NCBI RefSeq assembly: GCF_026151205.1
Contig: NC_087082.1
Coordinates: 372,001 to 436,000, forward strand
Source: Bolinopsis microptera
Taxonomy: Eukaryota > Ctenophora > Tentaculata > Lobata > Bolinopsidae
Direction: 5' to 3'
Length of the DNA stretch: 64,000 nt
A program made the position numbers and the translations under genes. Positions 44,669-57,042 of the stretch are shown piece after piece. Under the pieces are notes generated by a model that did no database searches, had not been told where the DNA came from, and was given only the letters and a program-made list of their open reading frames with translations. The first letter of the stretch is position 1, and every line of letters begins with the position of its first letter.

Positions 44669-47600
44669 TCAGTTGGGAATTAGTTGATGTAACCGCTCCA
44701 GAAACTGGGTAGCCGTCGGTCGGTTGGAGGGTTCTCCGTCCCAACAGTCCCTGTAGAGTTTACGGTATTCCACCTCTCCAACCTCCCTCCGGGCCGTGCT
44801 GCTGTCGCTGTCAGGCCGCAAGTTCAGTGCGACTACTCCCCATGTTATCACCTGTAACACGTGCTATTTAGTTTCGGTTTCTCTTTAACACGTGCTATTT
44901 AGTTTCGGTTTCTCTTTAACACGTGCTATTTAGTTTCGGTTTCTCTGTAACACGTGCTATTTAGTTTCGGTTTCTCTTTAACACGTGCTATTTAGTTTCG
45001 GTTTCTCTGTAATACGTGCTATTTAGTTTCGGTTTCTCTGTAACACGTGCTATTTAGTTTCGGTTTCTCTTTACAAATAAAACTGATCAGTGATCACGCA
45101 TCGGCATATTTAATTGTGCGGTTTCTCCTTAGGGGTCGTTCACATATTACGTAATCAGCTGGGGGGGGGGGGGGGGGGTGGGGGGTTTCCGAATGATTAC
45201 GCTTGTGTAATTTTGACACAATAGCGATGTGTAAAACTGATTACGGAGGGGGGGGGGGGGGGTAAAAAAATGATTTTTGGAACATTTGACTTTCTTTAGC
45301 AAGGGTATACGCACTATACGAAATTCATCACGGGAAAAAGTTAACAATAATGAATAAGATGGTACACTGTGACGCAAGTGGTAATTTTATGACAGTTAAA
45401 ATTTACTTAACTTTATTATTATTATTTTACTTAATATCCTATCCTGATCCAGCGCCTATTCCTCTCGCTTCCTAATACTCCATATAATTGAAGACAGGTT
45501 GAAAAAATGTCCATAGATATGGATTATAGATAATATTAAGAACAAGATTCACATTTATTAGCTGAACATCATCAAGTGAAAAACAAACAAACGAATAGAT
45601 TTGAAGCTCGTAAAGGCAAAAGGATCATCGTCGCTTGAGATCGGAGATTTCAAAATTCTAGTTCAAAATTCTAGTTCTCTTAGTCTTGTCGAACGCGAAT
45701 CTTAGTACGTGTCGAAATCGAACTTGAGTCCAGGTAGCACACTTTAGTTCGACATGCTGATCGACAGAGTCCTTAGGGTTTGTCGAACTACAGTGCGTGT
45801 CAAACTTGAGTACGTGTACCCAGGAAACACTTATATAACCGGTAAAGTGGGCTCATGAGCGGCGCAGTCATTCCGCAGAACCTCTATCACTATGTTTATG
45901 AACATTATACTTATAGCCTGGTATCCCCAGGTAACTCATGAGGGGCCTTAATTGGACCATCACAATAATGGCTCCCTGCAATTACATACGCACACGGTTA
46001 AGACTGGATAGTGATTTCCCTCTGTGTGAATACTGAATAGGTATTTGATAATTAACAACAACAACTAATAACTTAATTAGGGGTACTGGCAGTCTGCCAG
46101 GTCATTTTGGAGTTAATGATTATGATTGAGCCCGATTAGCCAATATTTTGTTTGTGTTTGGCATAGAAACAAAATTAAGCTTTTCATTAAACTTTGCAAA
46201 AATAACATTTTTTTGACTAGCAAACCGGTAAATGCTTTACTGCGCATTTCTCGATTTTGTAGAAAGTCAAAATCAAAAACAAGAAGAACTTAAATGTAAA
46301 AAAAGAATTAAAATGTAATACCTGCAGGTTTTCAGCCCCATAAGGAGTCTCCCTAGTGAGTAGCGTCCAAGAGAGGATGCCCACAGAGTACATATCAGCG
46401 CTTGTTTGAGGAATAAACCCCTTCAGAAGTTCTGGTGCCCTGTACACAGTTGTCCCCGTGATGCTGGGACTCGGGGTAAACTCGTTGTCGCATGACTCCC
46501 CCAACCGCTGCGCGCACCCGAAATCTCCTAACTTGCACGTGTCATATTCGTCAATGATAATATTGGCCGGTTTGACATCCAGATGTACGATTCCCTTCAA
46601 ATGAGTGTATTCTAGAGCCCGAGCTATTCCGGTAGCGTATTTAAACCGCCTGAAGGCGCTGATTTCCTCCTCTGGATTATTTATAATGTTCTGGAGGTTT
46701 CTAGAGCCCGCAAACTCCATGACAAGAAAAGGAAGGTCGTCCACCTCCCTGCCCGATGTGGTGGTCCCCAGAGTTCTAACGATGTTCGGATGGTTCAGGT
46801 TCATTCTGACTACGAACAGTTCTGCTCGAAGACTTTCTAATGCGATCATTTTGTTCCGTCGGTTTGCATGCATCTTCTTGACCGCCACTTTAGTTCCTTT
46901 ATACGTACCTTCGTACACGTAACCAAAACCTCCACAACCTGCGAGAGATGTAATTTATAAAAGTTATTCTTTTGTCAGATAATAAAGGGAAAACTAAAAG
47001 TAAATGTAGTTTTGCCATTTTCCTGTATCAAATACTTTAAAACTATACTATAATTTTAATCTGCAGTGCTCGACTTTGATCTTGTGAAGGCATTAAGCTA
47101 TATAATTCATTTAGACTGACCTATAGTACCCGCATGATCCTTTTTATGAGGGGTCGTTCACATATTACGTAATCAATATTTTAGCAATTTTTACGGTACC
47201 GCGACAATTGAACCCCTATGTAATTACACTGGGGTCAATTGTCGCGAAATCTATAGGGCTTAGTACGACAATTGACCCCCGACAATTGACCCCCGACAAT
47301 TGACCCCCTATGTAATTACACTGAGGTAAATTGTCGCGAAATCTAGGGCTTAATACGACAATTGACCCCCCGACAATTGAATTGGTTAGGCTTAGGGTCG
47401 GCGGGTCAATTGTCGGCGGGTTAATTGTCGGGGGGGGGGGGGGGGGGGGGGGGGGTTGTCAATTGTCGCCCACCCATTTTTAGCCCCACTCCCCCTCCGT
47501 AATCAACCGTACTCAAGACCAAACCCCCCTCCTGACAGTTACGTAATCAAGGCTTCCCCCTTCCCCCCTCCGTTTTCAGTTTCACAATTAGTAACCCCCT

Positions 47601-47816
47601 CCCCCTCCTCCGGCCCCTCTCCCCTCCGTTTTCAGTTTCACAATTAGTAAGTGTAACCCCCTCCCCCTCCTCCGGCCCCTCTCCCCTCCGTTTTAAGTTT
47701 CACACATGCAACTATAAATATTTACCTATTTTCCGTTTGAGCTTAAGATGTTGTAATAAAATGTCTGTTTCTCTGTTAACTTCCCTGCTCTCCTCCGTCG
47801 ACACTCTATCAATCAT
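44669..47816 (-). CDS. mos: MOS-type serine/threonine kinase, three exons
   Basis: Coding exons on the minus strand: 47816-47726, 46938-46322 and 44851-44669 (phases 1 and 0), giving 296 residues (human MOS 346). The start ATG at 47816 has an in-frame TAA nine bases upstream. Kinase motifs: glycine loop GCGGFGYV (31-38), VAVKK with Lys51, HPNIVR, catalytic loop HLDVKPAN (149-156, Asp151), GDFGCAQ (Asp169), YRAPELLKG (APE 198-200), then WGVVALNLRPD and DCWDGEPSNRPTA. HLDVKPANI, DFGC and the VVALNLRP stretch before the terminal RP motif point to MOS over other kinases. In other animals MOS activates MEK/ERK during oocyte meiosis. The only residues before the kinase fold are about 25 variable ones. 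Vertebrate mos is intronless; here introns split the glycine loop and the C-lobe. Confidence 0.9.
44853..45072. repeat. 30-bp tandem array abutting the last MOS 3' splice site
   Basis: Seven copies of a 30-bp unit (TAACACGTGCTATTTAGTTT start) that begin 2 nt from the exon 3 boundary, inside MOS intron 2. On the gene strand each copy carries GTGTTACAG or GTGTTAAAG, so the functional acceptor TTACAG is itself part of the outermost copy. Six of seven units have a CACGTG E-box (one is TACGTG). Confidence 0.92.
45131..45262. repeat. Dispersed element end with long G runs (MOS intron 2)
   Basis: GGGGTCGTTCACATATTACG occurs here at about 45133 and again at about 47152 (MOS intron 1). G runs are at 45161-45178 (18 nt) and 45248-45262 (15 nt), around a CTGATTACG word that mirrors CGTAATCAG. 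This looks like a small inverted-repeat element. Confidence 0.6.
45263..46321. other. Remainder of MOS intron 2
   Basis: Holds a cluster of GTCGAAC/GTTCGAC words at about 45685-45815, including CTTGAGTCCAGGTA, which recurs at about 58208. Otherwise featureless. Confidence 0.55.
47150..47460. repeat. GACAATTGACCCCC repeats and a 26-nt G run in MOS intron 1
   Basis: GACAATTGACCCCC and its inverted form GGGTCAATTGTC recur about ten times between 47200 and 47425, around the palindrome CAATTG. They are followed by a G homopolymer at 47430-47455. A direct repeat of about 100 bp (CCCTATGTAATTACACTG at about 47233 and 47309) is visible. Confidence 0.75.
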
Positions 47817-47889
47817 TGCATTTTACTGGTACCCTGAAATAATAGCTCTATCAATCATTGCATTTTACTGGTACCCTGAAATAATAGCT
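47806..47889. repeat. 42-bp tandem duplication at the MOS start codon
   Basis: 47806-47847 is repeated exactly at 47848-47889. On the minus strand each copy contains the start context ATGATTGATAG. The upstream copy gives an 11-codon reading frame (47858 to 47826) ending in TAA (47825-47823), 6 nt before the MOS ATG, i.e. a potential uORF. Confidence 0.9.
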
Positions 47890-48571
47890 TAATAGAAATA
47901 TAAGCCCTATAATTAGGCCGCCTCTGCCTTAAGTAGTGAATTAATTAATTAATGACACAAGTGTAGGAAATAAGTCGTTACAATTATTGATTAGTGAGGT
48001 GTCAGGACCCATATTAATTATCGGTGCATTCAAAGAGGAAAATTCTGAAAATTTCTGGCTGATGATCCACGTGTTTGAAGATGGATTAACATCAAGCTGC
48101 TTTACAGTTACGTAATTCTCGTTTACGCTCTGTTTTATATAATTTAAATTTAACGATGAACCATCTCGATCATCAAGTATACTGCATATATTTTGTTATC
48201 CAGTTTCCAGAAACAAGTAATGAAGAGAGCTGCCTCTTCAGCTGCAACGGTAACCAATTTTTCTCAGTTACCATAGTAAGTGTGACTTTTGGCTTAACGC
48301 CAGTTGTCAAGTTTTAATAAGCAAGGTAACCAGGTGGTAATAGTTGCCATGATTACCCGGCTATGATGGTTACTATGGATAACATAGCTGATTTGTTACC
48401 TGTTTAGTGATACGACATCATGTCTTTTCCTCCGACATCATGAGTCATATCTGAAGAGTGAATCAGTTTCACAGAAAGAAAAGTGTAAACTAAATAAACC
48501 AAATTAAATCTTATCAACCGAATACACATTCTATCAATCTAATCTTTGCCGATTAGAGTAACTGTTGTCGA
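47890..48571. other. Region upstream of MOS
   Basis: AT-rich. GTTACC and GGTAAC words recur at 48245-48400. It would hold the MOS promoter, but no TATA box or start site is convincing. Confidence 0.4.
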
Positions 48572-49890
48572 ACATGGAATACTTGGCTAGTTCAACAGTA
48601 ACCATAGTAACCGTCACCATGATACCTAATACTTGGCTAGTTCAACAGTAACCATAGTAACCGTCACCATGATACCTAATACTTGGCTAGTTCAACAGTA
48701 ACCATAGTAACCGTCACCATGATACCTAATACTTGGCTAGTTCAACAGTAACCATAGTAACCGTCACCATTGCATGATACCTAATACTTAGCTAGTTCAA
48801 CAGTAACCATAGTAACCGTCACCATGATACCTAATATTTGGCTAGTTCAACAGTAACCATAGTAACCGTCACCATGATACCTAATACTTTGCTAGTTCAA
48901 CGACAACAGTAACCATAGTAACCGTCACCATTGCATGATACATAATACTTGGCTAGTTCAACAGTAACCATAGTAACTGTCACCATTGCATGATACCTAA
49001 TACTTGGCTAGTTCAACAGTAACCATGGTAACCGTCATCATTGCATGATACCTAACCCCCCAGTCCCATAGCGGATATTATGCCAAATTATTAGATGGAG
49101 ATCGTCAACTAATATTTCTACGGATATTTCTCCGGTTTGCAGTTCCATTACCTTATCCGGAGACCATCTACGGTAATTTTGTTGATTCTCACAGATGGAG
49201 CAAAGTGCAAAGAAACTGCCACAAACTGCTACAATCTCCGAGAAATTCCCGGAGAGCTTCATCTCCGTCTAATACAGTAGACGGAGCCGGAGAATCATCA
49301 CCGTAGAAATGGACCTCCGTCTAATAATTTGGCATAATATCCGCTATGGAACTGGGGGGTAATACTTGGCTAGTTCAACAGTAACCATAGTAACCGTCAC
49401 CATGATACCTAATACTTGGCTAGTTCAACAGTAACCATAGTAACCGTCACCATTGCATGATACCTAATACTTGGCTAGTTCAACAGTAACCATAGTAACC
49501 GTCACCATGATACCTAATACTTTGCTAGTTCAACAGTAACCATAGTAACCGTCACCATGATACCTAATACTTCAACAGTAACCGTCACCATGATACCTAA
49601 TACTTGACTAGTTCAACAGTAACCATAGTAACCGTCACCATGATACCTAATACTTCAACAGTAACCGTCACCATGATACCTAATACTTCAACAGTAACCG
49701 TCACCATGATACCTAATACTTGGCTAGTTCAACAGTAACCGTCACCATGATACCTAATACTTCAACAGTAACCGTCACCATGATACCTAATACTTGACTA
49801 GTTCAACAGTAACCATAGTAACTGTCACCATGATACCTAATACTTCAACAGTAACCGTCACCATGATACATAATACTTCAACAGTGCGGT
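48572..49890. repeat. 50-bp tandem array, with deletion variants, interrupted by a MITE
   Basis: The unit is about 50 bp (ACCTAATACTTGGCTAGTTC start, containing AACAGTAACCATAGTAACCG), with 54-bp (extra TTGC) and 33-bp (17 bp deleted) variants. About 9 copies precede and about 13 follow the insertion at 49056-49359. The 33-bp forms occur only on the right side. Confidence 0.93.
49056..49359. mobile_element. 304-bp PIF/Harbinger-like MITE inside the 50-bp array
   Basis: Terminal inverted repeats of about 40 bp: CCCCCCAGTCCCATAGCGGA on the left mirrors TCCGCTATGGAACTGGGGGG on the right with one mismatch in the outer 20 and few beyond. It is flanked by TAA on both sides (49053-49055 and 49360-49362), a 3-bp TWA target duplication typical of PIF/Harbinger (superfamily is inference). 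Removing it restores a normal array unit CCTAATACTT. It has no transposase frame. Confidence 0.9.
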
Positions 49891-50035
49891 AATTTGTGTT
49901 TACTCATTGTGATAGCATGTACGTGACTAATTGTGATAGCATATATGTGACTAATTAATTGTCACCATGGCAACTATACGTGACTGAGCATCTTAACAAA
50001 GGAAGGTTACATGATAAATAAATGGCTACTTAATT

Positions 50036-50067
50036 CCTCGTATATATATATATATATATATACGAGG
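50036..50067. repeat. Perfect 32-bp palindrome CCTCG-(TA)11-CGAGG
   Basis: A (TA)11 core is capped by complementary CCTCG and CGAGG. It is likely to extrude as a cruciform or hairpin. Confidence 0.9.
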
Positions 50068-50140
50068 TATATATATAATATGGTTGACTGGTTTGGATGT
50101 GATGCTAATTATCCCTGCTCAAAATCCCAATTATACATTC

Positions 50141-50710
50141 TAGGGTAGGTCCACACTAGGGTAGGTCCACACTAGGGTAGGTCCACACTAGGGTAGGTCC
50201 ACACTAGGGTAGGTCCACATTAGGGTAGGTCCACACTAGGGTAGGTCCACACTAGGGTAGGTCCACACTAGGGTAGGTCCACACTAGGGTAGGTCCACAC
50301 TAGGGTAGGTCCACACTAGGGTAGGTCCACACTAGGGTAGGTCCACACTAGGGTAGGTCCACACTAGGGTAGGTCCACACTAGGGTAGGTCCACACTAGG
50401 GTAGGTCCACACTAGGGTAGGTCCACACTAGGGTAGGTCCACACTAGGGTAGGTCCACACTAGGGTAGGTCCACACTAGGGTAGGTCCACACTAGGGTAG
50501 GTCCACACTAGGGTAGGTCCACACTAGGGTAGGTCCACACTAGGGTAGGTCCACACTAGGGTAGGTCCACACTAGGGTAGGTCCACACTAGGGTAGGTCC
50601 ACACTAGGGTAGGTCCTCACTAGGGTAGGTCCACACTAGGGTAGGTCCACACTAGGGTAGGTCCACACTAGGGTAGGTCCACACTAGGGTAGGTCCACAC
50701 TAGGGTAGGT
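50141..50710. repeat. 16-bp tandem array (TAGGGTAGGTCCACAC)
   Basis: About 35 nearly identical copies, with single changes near 50220 and 50617. TAGGGTAGG is only superficially telomere-like. Confidence 0.95.
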
Positions 50711-51150
50711 ACACAGTAACCGTCACCATACTTCAACAGGTCCACAGTTGTATCCATTATGTGCTTTGTGTAGTTCCATCAATTAACCATTTCGATTCAA
50801 ATTATGGTAATGATACAGAAAGAGTCAATAAATTTACTGATAAGTGATTACTGATTCGTTTATAATATATCTGCTTTATAACTGATGGGAGATACGGACT
50901 AGGTACTGAATAGATTAGATTGTGTCCGTTGTTTTTTACACAGTGACCTGCTCTAAGTCAAAATGAGCTCGATAGGGGACAGGAAACATACAAGCGATAG
51001 AAAATGTTCCAGATAATTTAGATTGAGTCAGGTGAGGGGGGTGGGGTGGGGTGGGGGAGTTGGTGCACGGTGGGGGAGTACAGGTAACTGTAACTAGGTA
51101 ACTATATCAGGCGAGTCAGGTACTGCTCACGTTGGGCTGTCTAAGTGCTG
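50711..51150. other. Unique spacer with one GGGGTGGGGTGGGG tract
   Basis: The G-rich stretch at about 51036-51075 could form a quadruplex. Otherwise nothing is recognised. Confidence 0.5.
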
Positions 51151-54100
51151 CAGTCCCCAACCAAGGCTATATTCTCAGCTTGACCTGGTCCCAAACCAAG
51201 GCTATATTCTCAGCTTGACCTGGTCCCAAACCAAGGCTATATTCTCAGCTTGACCTGGTCCCAAACCAAGGCTATATCCTTAGCTTGACCTGGTCCCAAA
51301 CCAAGGCTATATTCTCAGCTTGACCTGATCCCAAACCAAGGCTATATTCTCAGCTTGACCTGGTCACAAACCAAGGCTATATCCTCAGCTTGACCTGATC
51401 CCAAACCAAGGCTATATCCTCAGCTTGACCTGGTCCCAAACCAAGGCTATATTCTCAGCTTGACCTGGTCCCAAACCAAGGCTATATTCTCAGCTTGACC
51501 TGGTCCCAAACCAAGGCTATATTCTCAGCTTGACCTGGTCCCAAACCAAGGCTATATTCTCAGCTTGACCTGGTCACAAACCAAGGCTATATTCTCAGCT
51601 TGACCTGGTCACAAACCAAGGCTATATTCTCAGCTTGACCTGGTCCCAAACCAAGGCTATATTCTCAGCTTGACCTGGTCACAAACCAAGGCTATATTCT
51701 CAGCTTGACCTGGTCCCAAACCAAGGCTATATTCTCAGCTTGACCTGGTCCCAAACCAAGGCTATATCCTCAGCTTGACCTGGTCCCAAACCAAGGCTAT
51801 ATTCTCAGCTTGACCTGGTCACAAACCAAGGCTATATTCTCAGCTTGACCTGGTCACAAACCAAGGCTATATTCTCAGCTTGACCTGGTCCCAAACCAAG
51901 GCTATATTCTCAGCTTGACCTGGTCCCAAACCAAGGCTATATTCTCAGATTGACCTGGTCCCAAACCAAGGCTATATTCTCAGCTTGACCTGGTCCCAAA
52001 CCAAGGCTATATTCTCAGCTTGACCTGGTCCCAAACCAAGGCTATATTCTCAGCTTGACCTGATCCCAAACCAAGGCTATATTCTCAGCTTGACCTGGTC
52101 CCAAACCAAGGCTATATTCTCAGCTTGACCTGGTCCCAAACCAAGGCTATATTCTCAGCTTGACCTGGTCCCAAACCAAGGCTATATTCTCAGCTTGACC
52201 TGGTCCCAAACCAAGGCTATATTCTCAGCTTGACCTGGTCCCAAACCAAGGCTATATTCTCAGCTTGACCTGGTCCCAAACCAAGGCTATATCCTCAGCT
52301 TGACCTGGTCCCAAACCAAGGCTATATCCTCAGCTTGACCTGGTCCCAAACCAAGGCTATATTCTCAGCTTGACCTGGTCCCAAACCAAGGCTATATTCT
52401 CAGCTTGACCTGGTCCCAAACCAAGGCTATATTCTCAGCTTGACCTGGTCCCAAACCAAGGCTATATTCTCAGCTTGACCTGGTCCCAAACCAAGGCTAT
52501 ATTCTCAGCTTGACCTGGTCCCAAACCAAGGCTATATTCTCAGCTTGACCTGGTCACAAACCAAGGCTATATTCTCAGCTGGACCTGGTCCCAAACCAAG
52601 GCTATATTCTCAGCTTGACCTGGTCACAAACCAAGGCTATATTCTCAGCTTGACCTGGTCCCAAACCAAGGCTATATTCTCAGCTTGACCTGGTCCCAAA
52701 CCAAGGCTATATTCTCAGCTTGACCTGGTCCCAAACCAAGGCTATATCCTTAGCTTGACCTGGTCCCAAACCAAGGCTATATTCTCAGCTTGACCTGATC
52801 CCAAACCAAGGCTATATTCTCAGCTTGACCTGATCCCAAACCAAGGCTATATTCTCAGCTTGACCTGGTCCCAAACCAAGGCTATATTCTCAGCTTGACC
52901 TGGTCCCAAACCAAGGCTATATTCTCAGATTGACCTGGTCCCAAACCAAGGCTATATTCTCAGCTTGACCTGGTCCCAAACCAAGGCTATATTCTCAGCT
53001 TGACCTGGTCCCAAACCAAGGCTATATTCTCAGCTTGACCTGATCCCAAACCAAGGCTATATTCTCAGCTTGACCTGATCCCAAACCAAGGCTATATTCT
53101 CAGCTTGACCTGGTCCCAAACCAAGGCTATATTCTCAGCTTGACCTGGTCCCAAACCAAGGCTATATTCTCAGCTTGACCTGGTCCCAAACCAAGGCTAT
53201 ATTCTCAGCTTGACCTGGTCCCAAACCAAGGCTATATTCTCAGCTTGACCTGGTCACAAACCAAGGCTATATTCTCAGCTTGACCTGGTCCCAAACCAAG
53301 GCTATATTCTCAGCTTGACCTGGTCACAAACCAAGGCTATATTCTCAGCTTGACCTGGTCCCAAACCAAGGCTATATTCTCAGCTTGACCTGGTCCCAAA
53401 CCAAGGCTATATCCTCAGCTTGACCTGGTCCCAAACCAAGGCTATATCCTCAGCTTGACCTGGTCCCAAACCAAGGCTATATTCTCAGCTTGACCTGGTC
53501 ACAAACCAAGGCTATATTCTCAGCTTGACCTGGTCCCAAACCAAGGCTATATTCTCAGCTTGACCTGGTCCCAAACCAAGGCTATATTCTCAGCTTGACC
53601 TGATCCCAAACCAAGGCTATATTCTCAGCTTGACCTGGTCACAAACCAAGGCTATATTCTCAGCTTGACCTGGTCCCAAACCAAGGCTATATCCTTAGCT
53701 TGACCTGGTCCCAAACCAAGGCTATATTCTCAGCTTGACCTGATCCCAAACCAAGGCTATATTCTCAGCTTGACCTGGTCACAAACCAAGGCTATATTCT
53801 CAGCTTGACCTGGTCACAAACCAAGGCTATATTCTCAGCTTGACCTGGTCCCAAACCAAGGCTATATTCTCAGCTTGACCTGGTCCCAAACCAAGGCTAT
53901 ATTCTCAGCTTGACCTGATCCCAAACCAAGGCTATATTCTCAGCTTGACCTGATCCCAAACCAAGGCTATATTCTCAGCTTGACCTGGTCCCAAACCAAG
54001 GCTATATTCTCAGCTTGACCTGGTCCCAAACCAAGGCTATATTCTCAGCTTGACCTGGTCCCAAACCAAGGCTATATTCTCAGCTTGACCTGGTCCCAAA

Positions 54101-55806
54101 CCAAGGCTATATTCTCAGCTTGACCTGGTCCCAAACCAAGGCTATATCCTCAGCTTGACCTGGTCCCAAACCAAGGCTATATCCTCAGCTTGACCTGGTC
54201 CCAAACCAAGGCTATATCCTCAGCTTGACCTGGTCCCAAACCAAGGCTATATTCTCAGCTTGACCTGGTCCCAAACCAAGGCTATATCCTCAGCTTGACC
54301 TGGTCCCAAACCAAGGCTATATTCTCAGCTTGACCTGGTCCCAAACCAAGGCTATATTCTCAGCTTGACCTGGTCCCAAACCAAGGCTATATTCTCAGCT
54401 TGACCTGGTCCCAAACCAAGGCTATATTCTCAGCTTGACCTGGTCCCAAACCAAGGCTATATTCTCAGCTTGACCTGGTCCCAAACCAAGGCTATATTCT
54501 CAGCTTGACCTGGTCCCAAACCAAGGCTATATTCTCAGCTTGACCTGGTCCCAAACCAAGGCTATATTCTCAGCTTGACCTGGTCCCAAACCAAGGCTAT
54601 ATTCTCAGCGTGACCTGGTCCCAAACCAAGGCTATATTCTCAGCTTGACCTGGTCCCAAACCAAGGCTATATTCTCAGCTTGACCTTTTCCCAAACCAAG
54701 GCTATATTCTCAGCTTGACCTGGTCACAAACCAAGGCTATATTCTCAGCTTGACCTGGTCCCAAACCAAGGCTATATTCTCAGCTTGACCTTTTCCCAAA
54801 CCAAGGCTATATTCTCAGCTTGACCTGGTCCCCAACCAAGGCTATATTCTCAGCTTGACCTGGTCCCAAACCAAGGCTATATTCTCAGCTTGACCTGGTC
54901 CCAAACCAAGGCTATATTCTCAGCTTGACCTGGTCCCAAACCAAGGCTATATTCTCAGCTTGACCTTTTCCCAAACCAAGGCTATATTCTCAGCATGACC
55001 TGGTCCCAAACCAAGGCTATATTCTCAGCTTGACCTGGTCCCAAACCAAGGCTATATTCTCAGCTTGACCTTTTCCCAAACCAAGGCTATATTCTCAGCT
55101 TGACCTGGTCACAAACCAAGGCTATATTCTCAGCTTGACCTGGTCCCAAACCAAGGCTATATTCTCAGCTTGACCTTTTCCCAAACCAAGGCTATATTCT
55201 CAGCTTGACCTGGTCCCCAACCAAGGCTATATTCTCAGCTTGACCTGGTCCCAAACCAAGGCTATATTCTCAGCTTGACCTGGTCCCAAACCAAGGCTAT
55301 ATTCTCAGCTTGACCTGGTCCCAAACCAAGGCTATATTCTCAGCTTGACCTGGTCCCAAACCAAGGCTATATCCTCAGCTTGACCTGGTCCCAAACCAAG
55401 GCTATATTCTCAGCTTGACCTGGTCCCAAACCAAGGCTATATTCTCAGCTTGACCTGGTCCCAAACCAAGGCTATATTCTCAGCTTGACCTGGTCCCAAA
55501 CCAAGGCTATATTCTCAGCTTGACCTGGTCCCAAACCAAGGCTATATCCTCAGCTTGACTTGGTCCCAAACCAAGGCTATATTCTCAGCTTGACCTGGTC
55601 CCAAACCAAGGCTATATTCTCAGCTTGACCTGGTCCCAAACCAAGGCTATATTCTCAGCTTGACCTGGTCCCAAACCAAGGCTATATCCTCAGCTTGACC
55701 TGGTCCCAAACCAAGGCTATATTCTCAGCTTGACCTGGTCACAAACCAAGGCTATATTCTCAGCTTGACCTGGTCCCAAACCAAGGCTATACTCTCAGCT
55801 TGACCT
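51151..55806. repeat. 35-bp tandem array, about 133 copies
   Basis: The unit starts CCAAACCAAGGCTATATTCT and includes CAGCTTGACCTGGTC. Recurrent variants: TGGTCAC, TGATCCC, ATCCTCAGC, ATCCTTAGC, and TTTTCCC (only 54681-55180). The TTTTCCC, TGGTCAC and TGGTCCCC markers repeat together with a spacing of 385 bp (11 units), showing a recent higher-order duplication at the right end. Confidence 0.97.
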
Positions 55807-57036
55807 CACTGATCTATATTTAACTGATCCACTATACAAAACCAACTATGTAGTATTTATGTATATTTTCTATCATATGACTCACGATCTGAAACAGGGT
55901 CCGAAATAAAAGAGATGTTATAAAAGATAGGGTCCTGTTTGATAGGCCAGTTACTCCCTGCTACTGGAGTAAGTGAAAGTTAATATGAAGAACATATGCA
56001 AAACCTTTGAGTCAAATTTATCACGATGAAAAGTTTGGAGGCCACGCTCCTAAGATAAGATATAAAGGGTCATGGCCCCCAAGCAAGCCGAGGTCCGAGG
56101 CCGCAAACCCTTCCAAAACTAGAGTAGGGACTAGGCGCCCTTCCAAAACTAGATCACCAGACAGACTTTGAGACTGAAAATTGTTGGCAATTTTCCAGGG
56201 CTTGAACGCAACAGAGTAACTGAGTAAGCCAGGTGTACGATTAACTGGATGTATTAGCCATGTTTGTAGCCTAATGCAACCACTGGAAATCCTTTTTGTG
56301 TGGCAACTTTATATAATTCGCACTGCAAATTCGGTGCAAAGAGATGAACACGGTATAGATAAGTTCTGCGAGGAGAAGCAGTGACCGTTGACCACTGATT
56401 CGTTCCTATAATAATAGTCCCTACTTGGGTATCCGTTTCCGGTCGACCCTTGGTTATTTCACGGAAATATGATCTTTTTTCGAAGTTTTGGGGAAAACCA
56501 GAGAAAATTTACACAAAATAGAGTTAAATTGGTTAAATTTGCCATTTCTGCTTCGCGTTTTTGCCAATAACTCGAAACACGGTATATCTTACTCTATAGT
56601 CTATAATCATTGGCAAAATGGCAATTGTAAACGATTTGTATTTATGAGGTTGACGCCCCCCCGCAGTTGCATTATTGGGTCAATATGGGCGTGGCCCATA
56701 TTTCCCATAGTAACAAAATTGTCACCGACCGGAAATCAGTTATTCGTACCATTAGGAAGGTCTGTGCAAAGTTTCAGGAGTATCTGAAGATTTGCAGGTA
56801 CCGAACCTGTCCATAAATGACTGGACTAATATAATAAACGTTCATTTTATTCCATGTGGCTTACTGACAATCACCCAATCGTAATTCAGCTTGGTTAACA
56901 AGAAATGATCTACAAACTCTAACACCGAATAAAGTCGTAGTATTTACTATTTGTAGTGTAGTGTAGTGTAGTGTACTACTATATTTACTATTTGTAATTA
57001 TCAACAGACATAAAAAGGAGTTTTATACATGATTAT
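55807..57036. other. Unique DNA, no gene recognised
   Basis: It holds a 99-codon plus-strand frame (56488-56787) with no motif I recognise, and a short (GTGTA)5 run at about 56955-56981. No element ends are seen. Confidence 0.45.
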
Positions 57037-57042
57037 GTGAGT

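Noticed and set aside
51151-55806. Regular repeat array that might suggest CRISPR
   Set aside because: The units are directly contiguous with no unique spacers, there are no cas genes, and the host is a eukaryote. The same applies to the 31-bp array at 60.7-62.1 kb.
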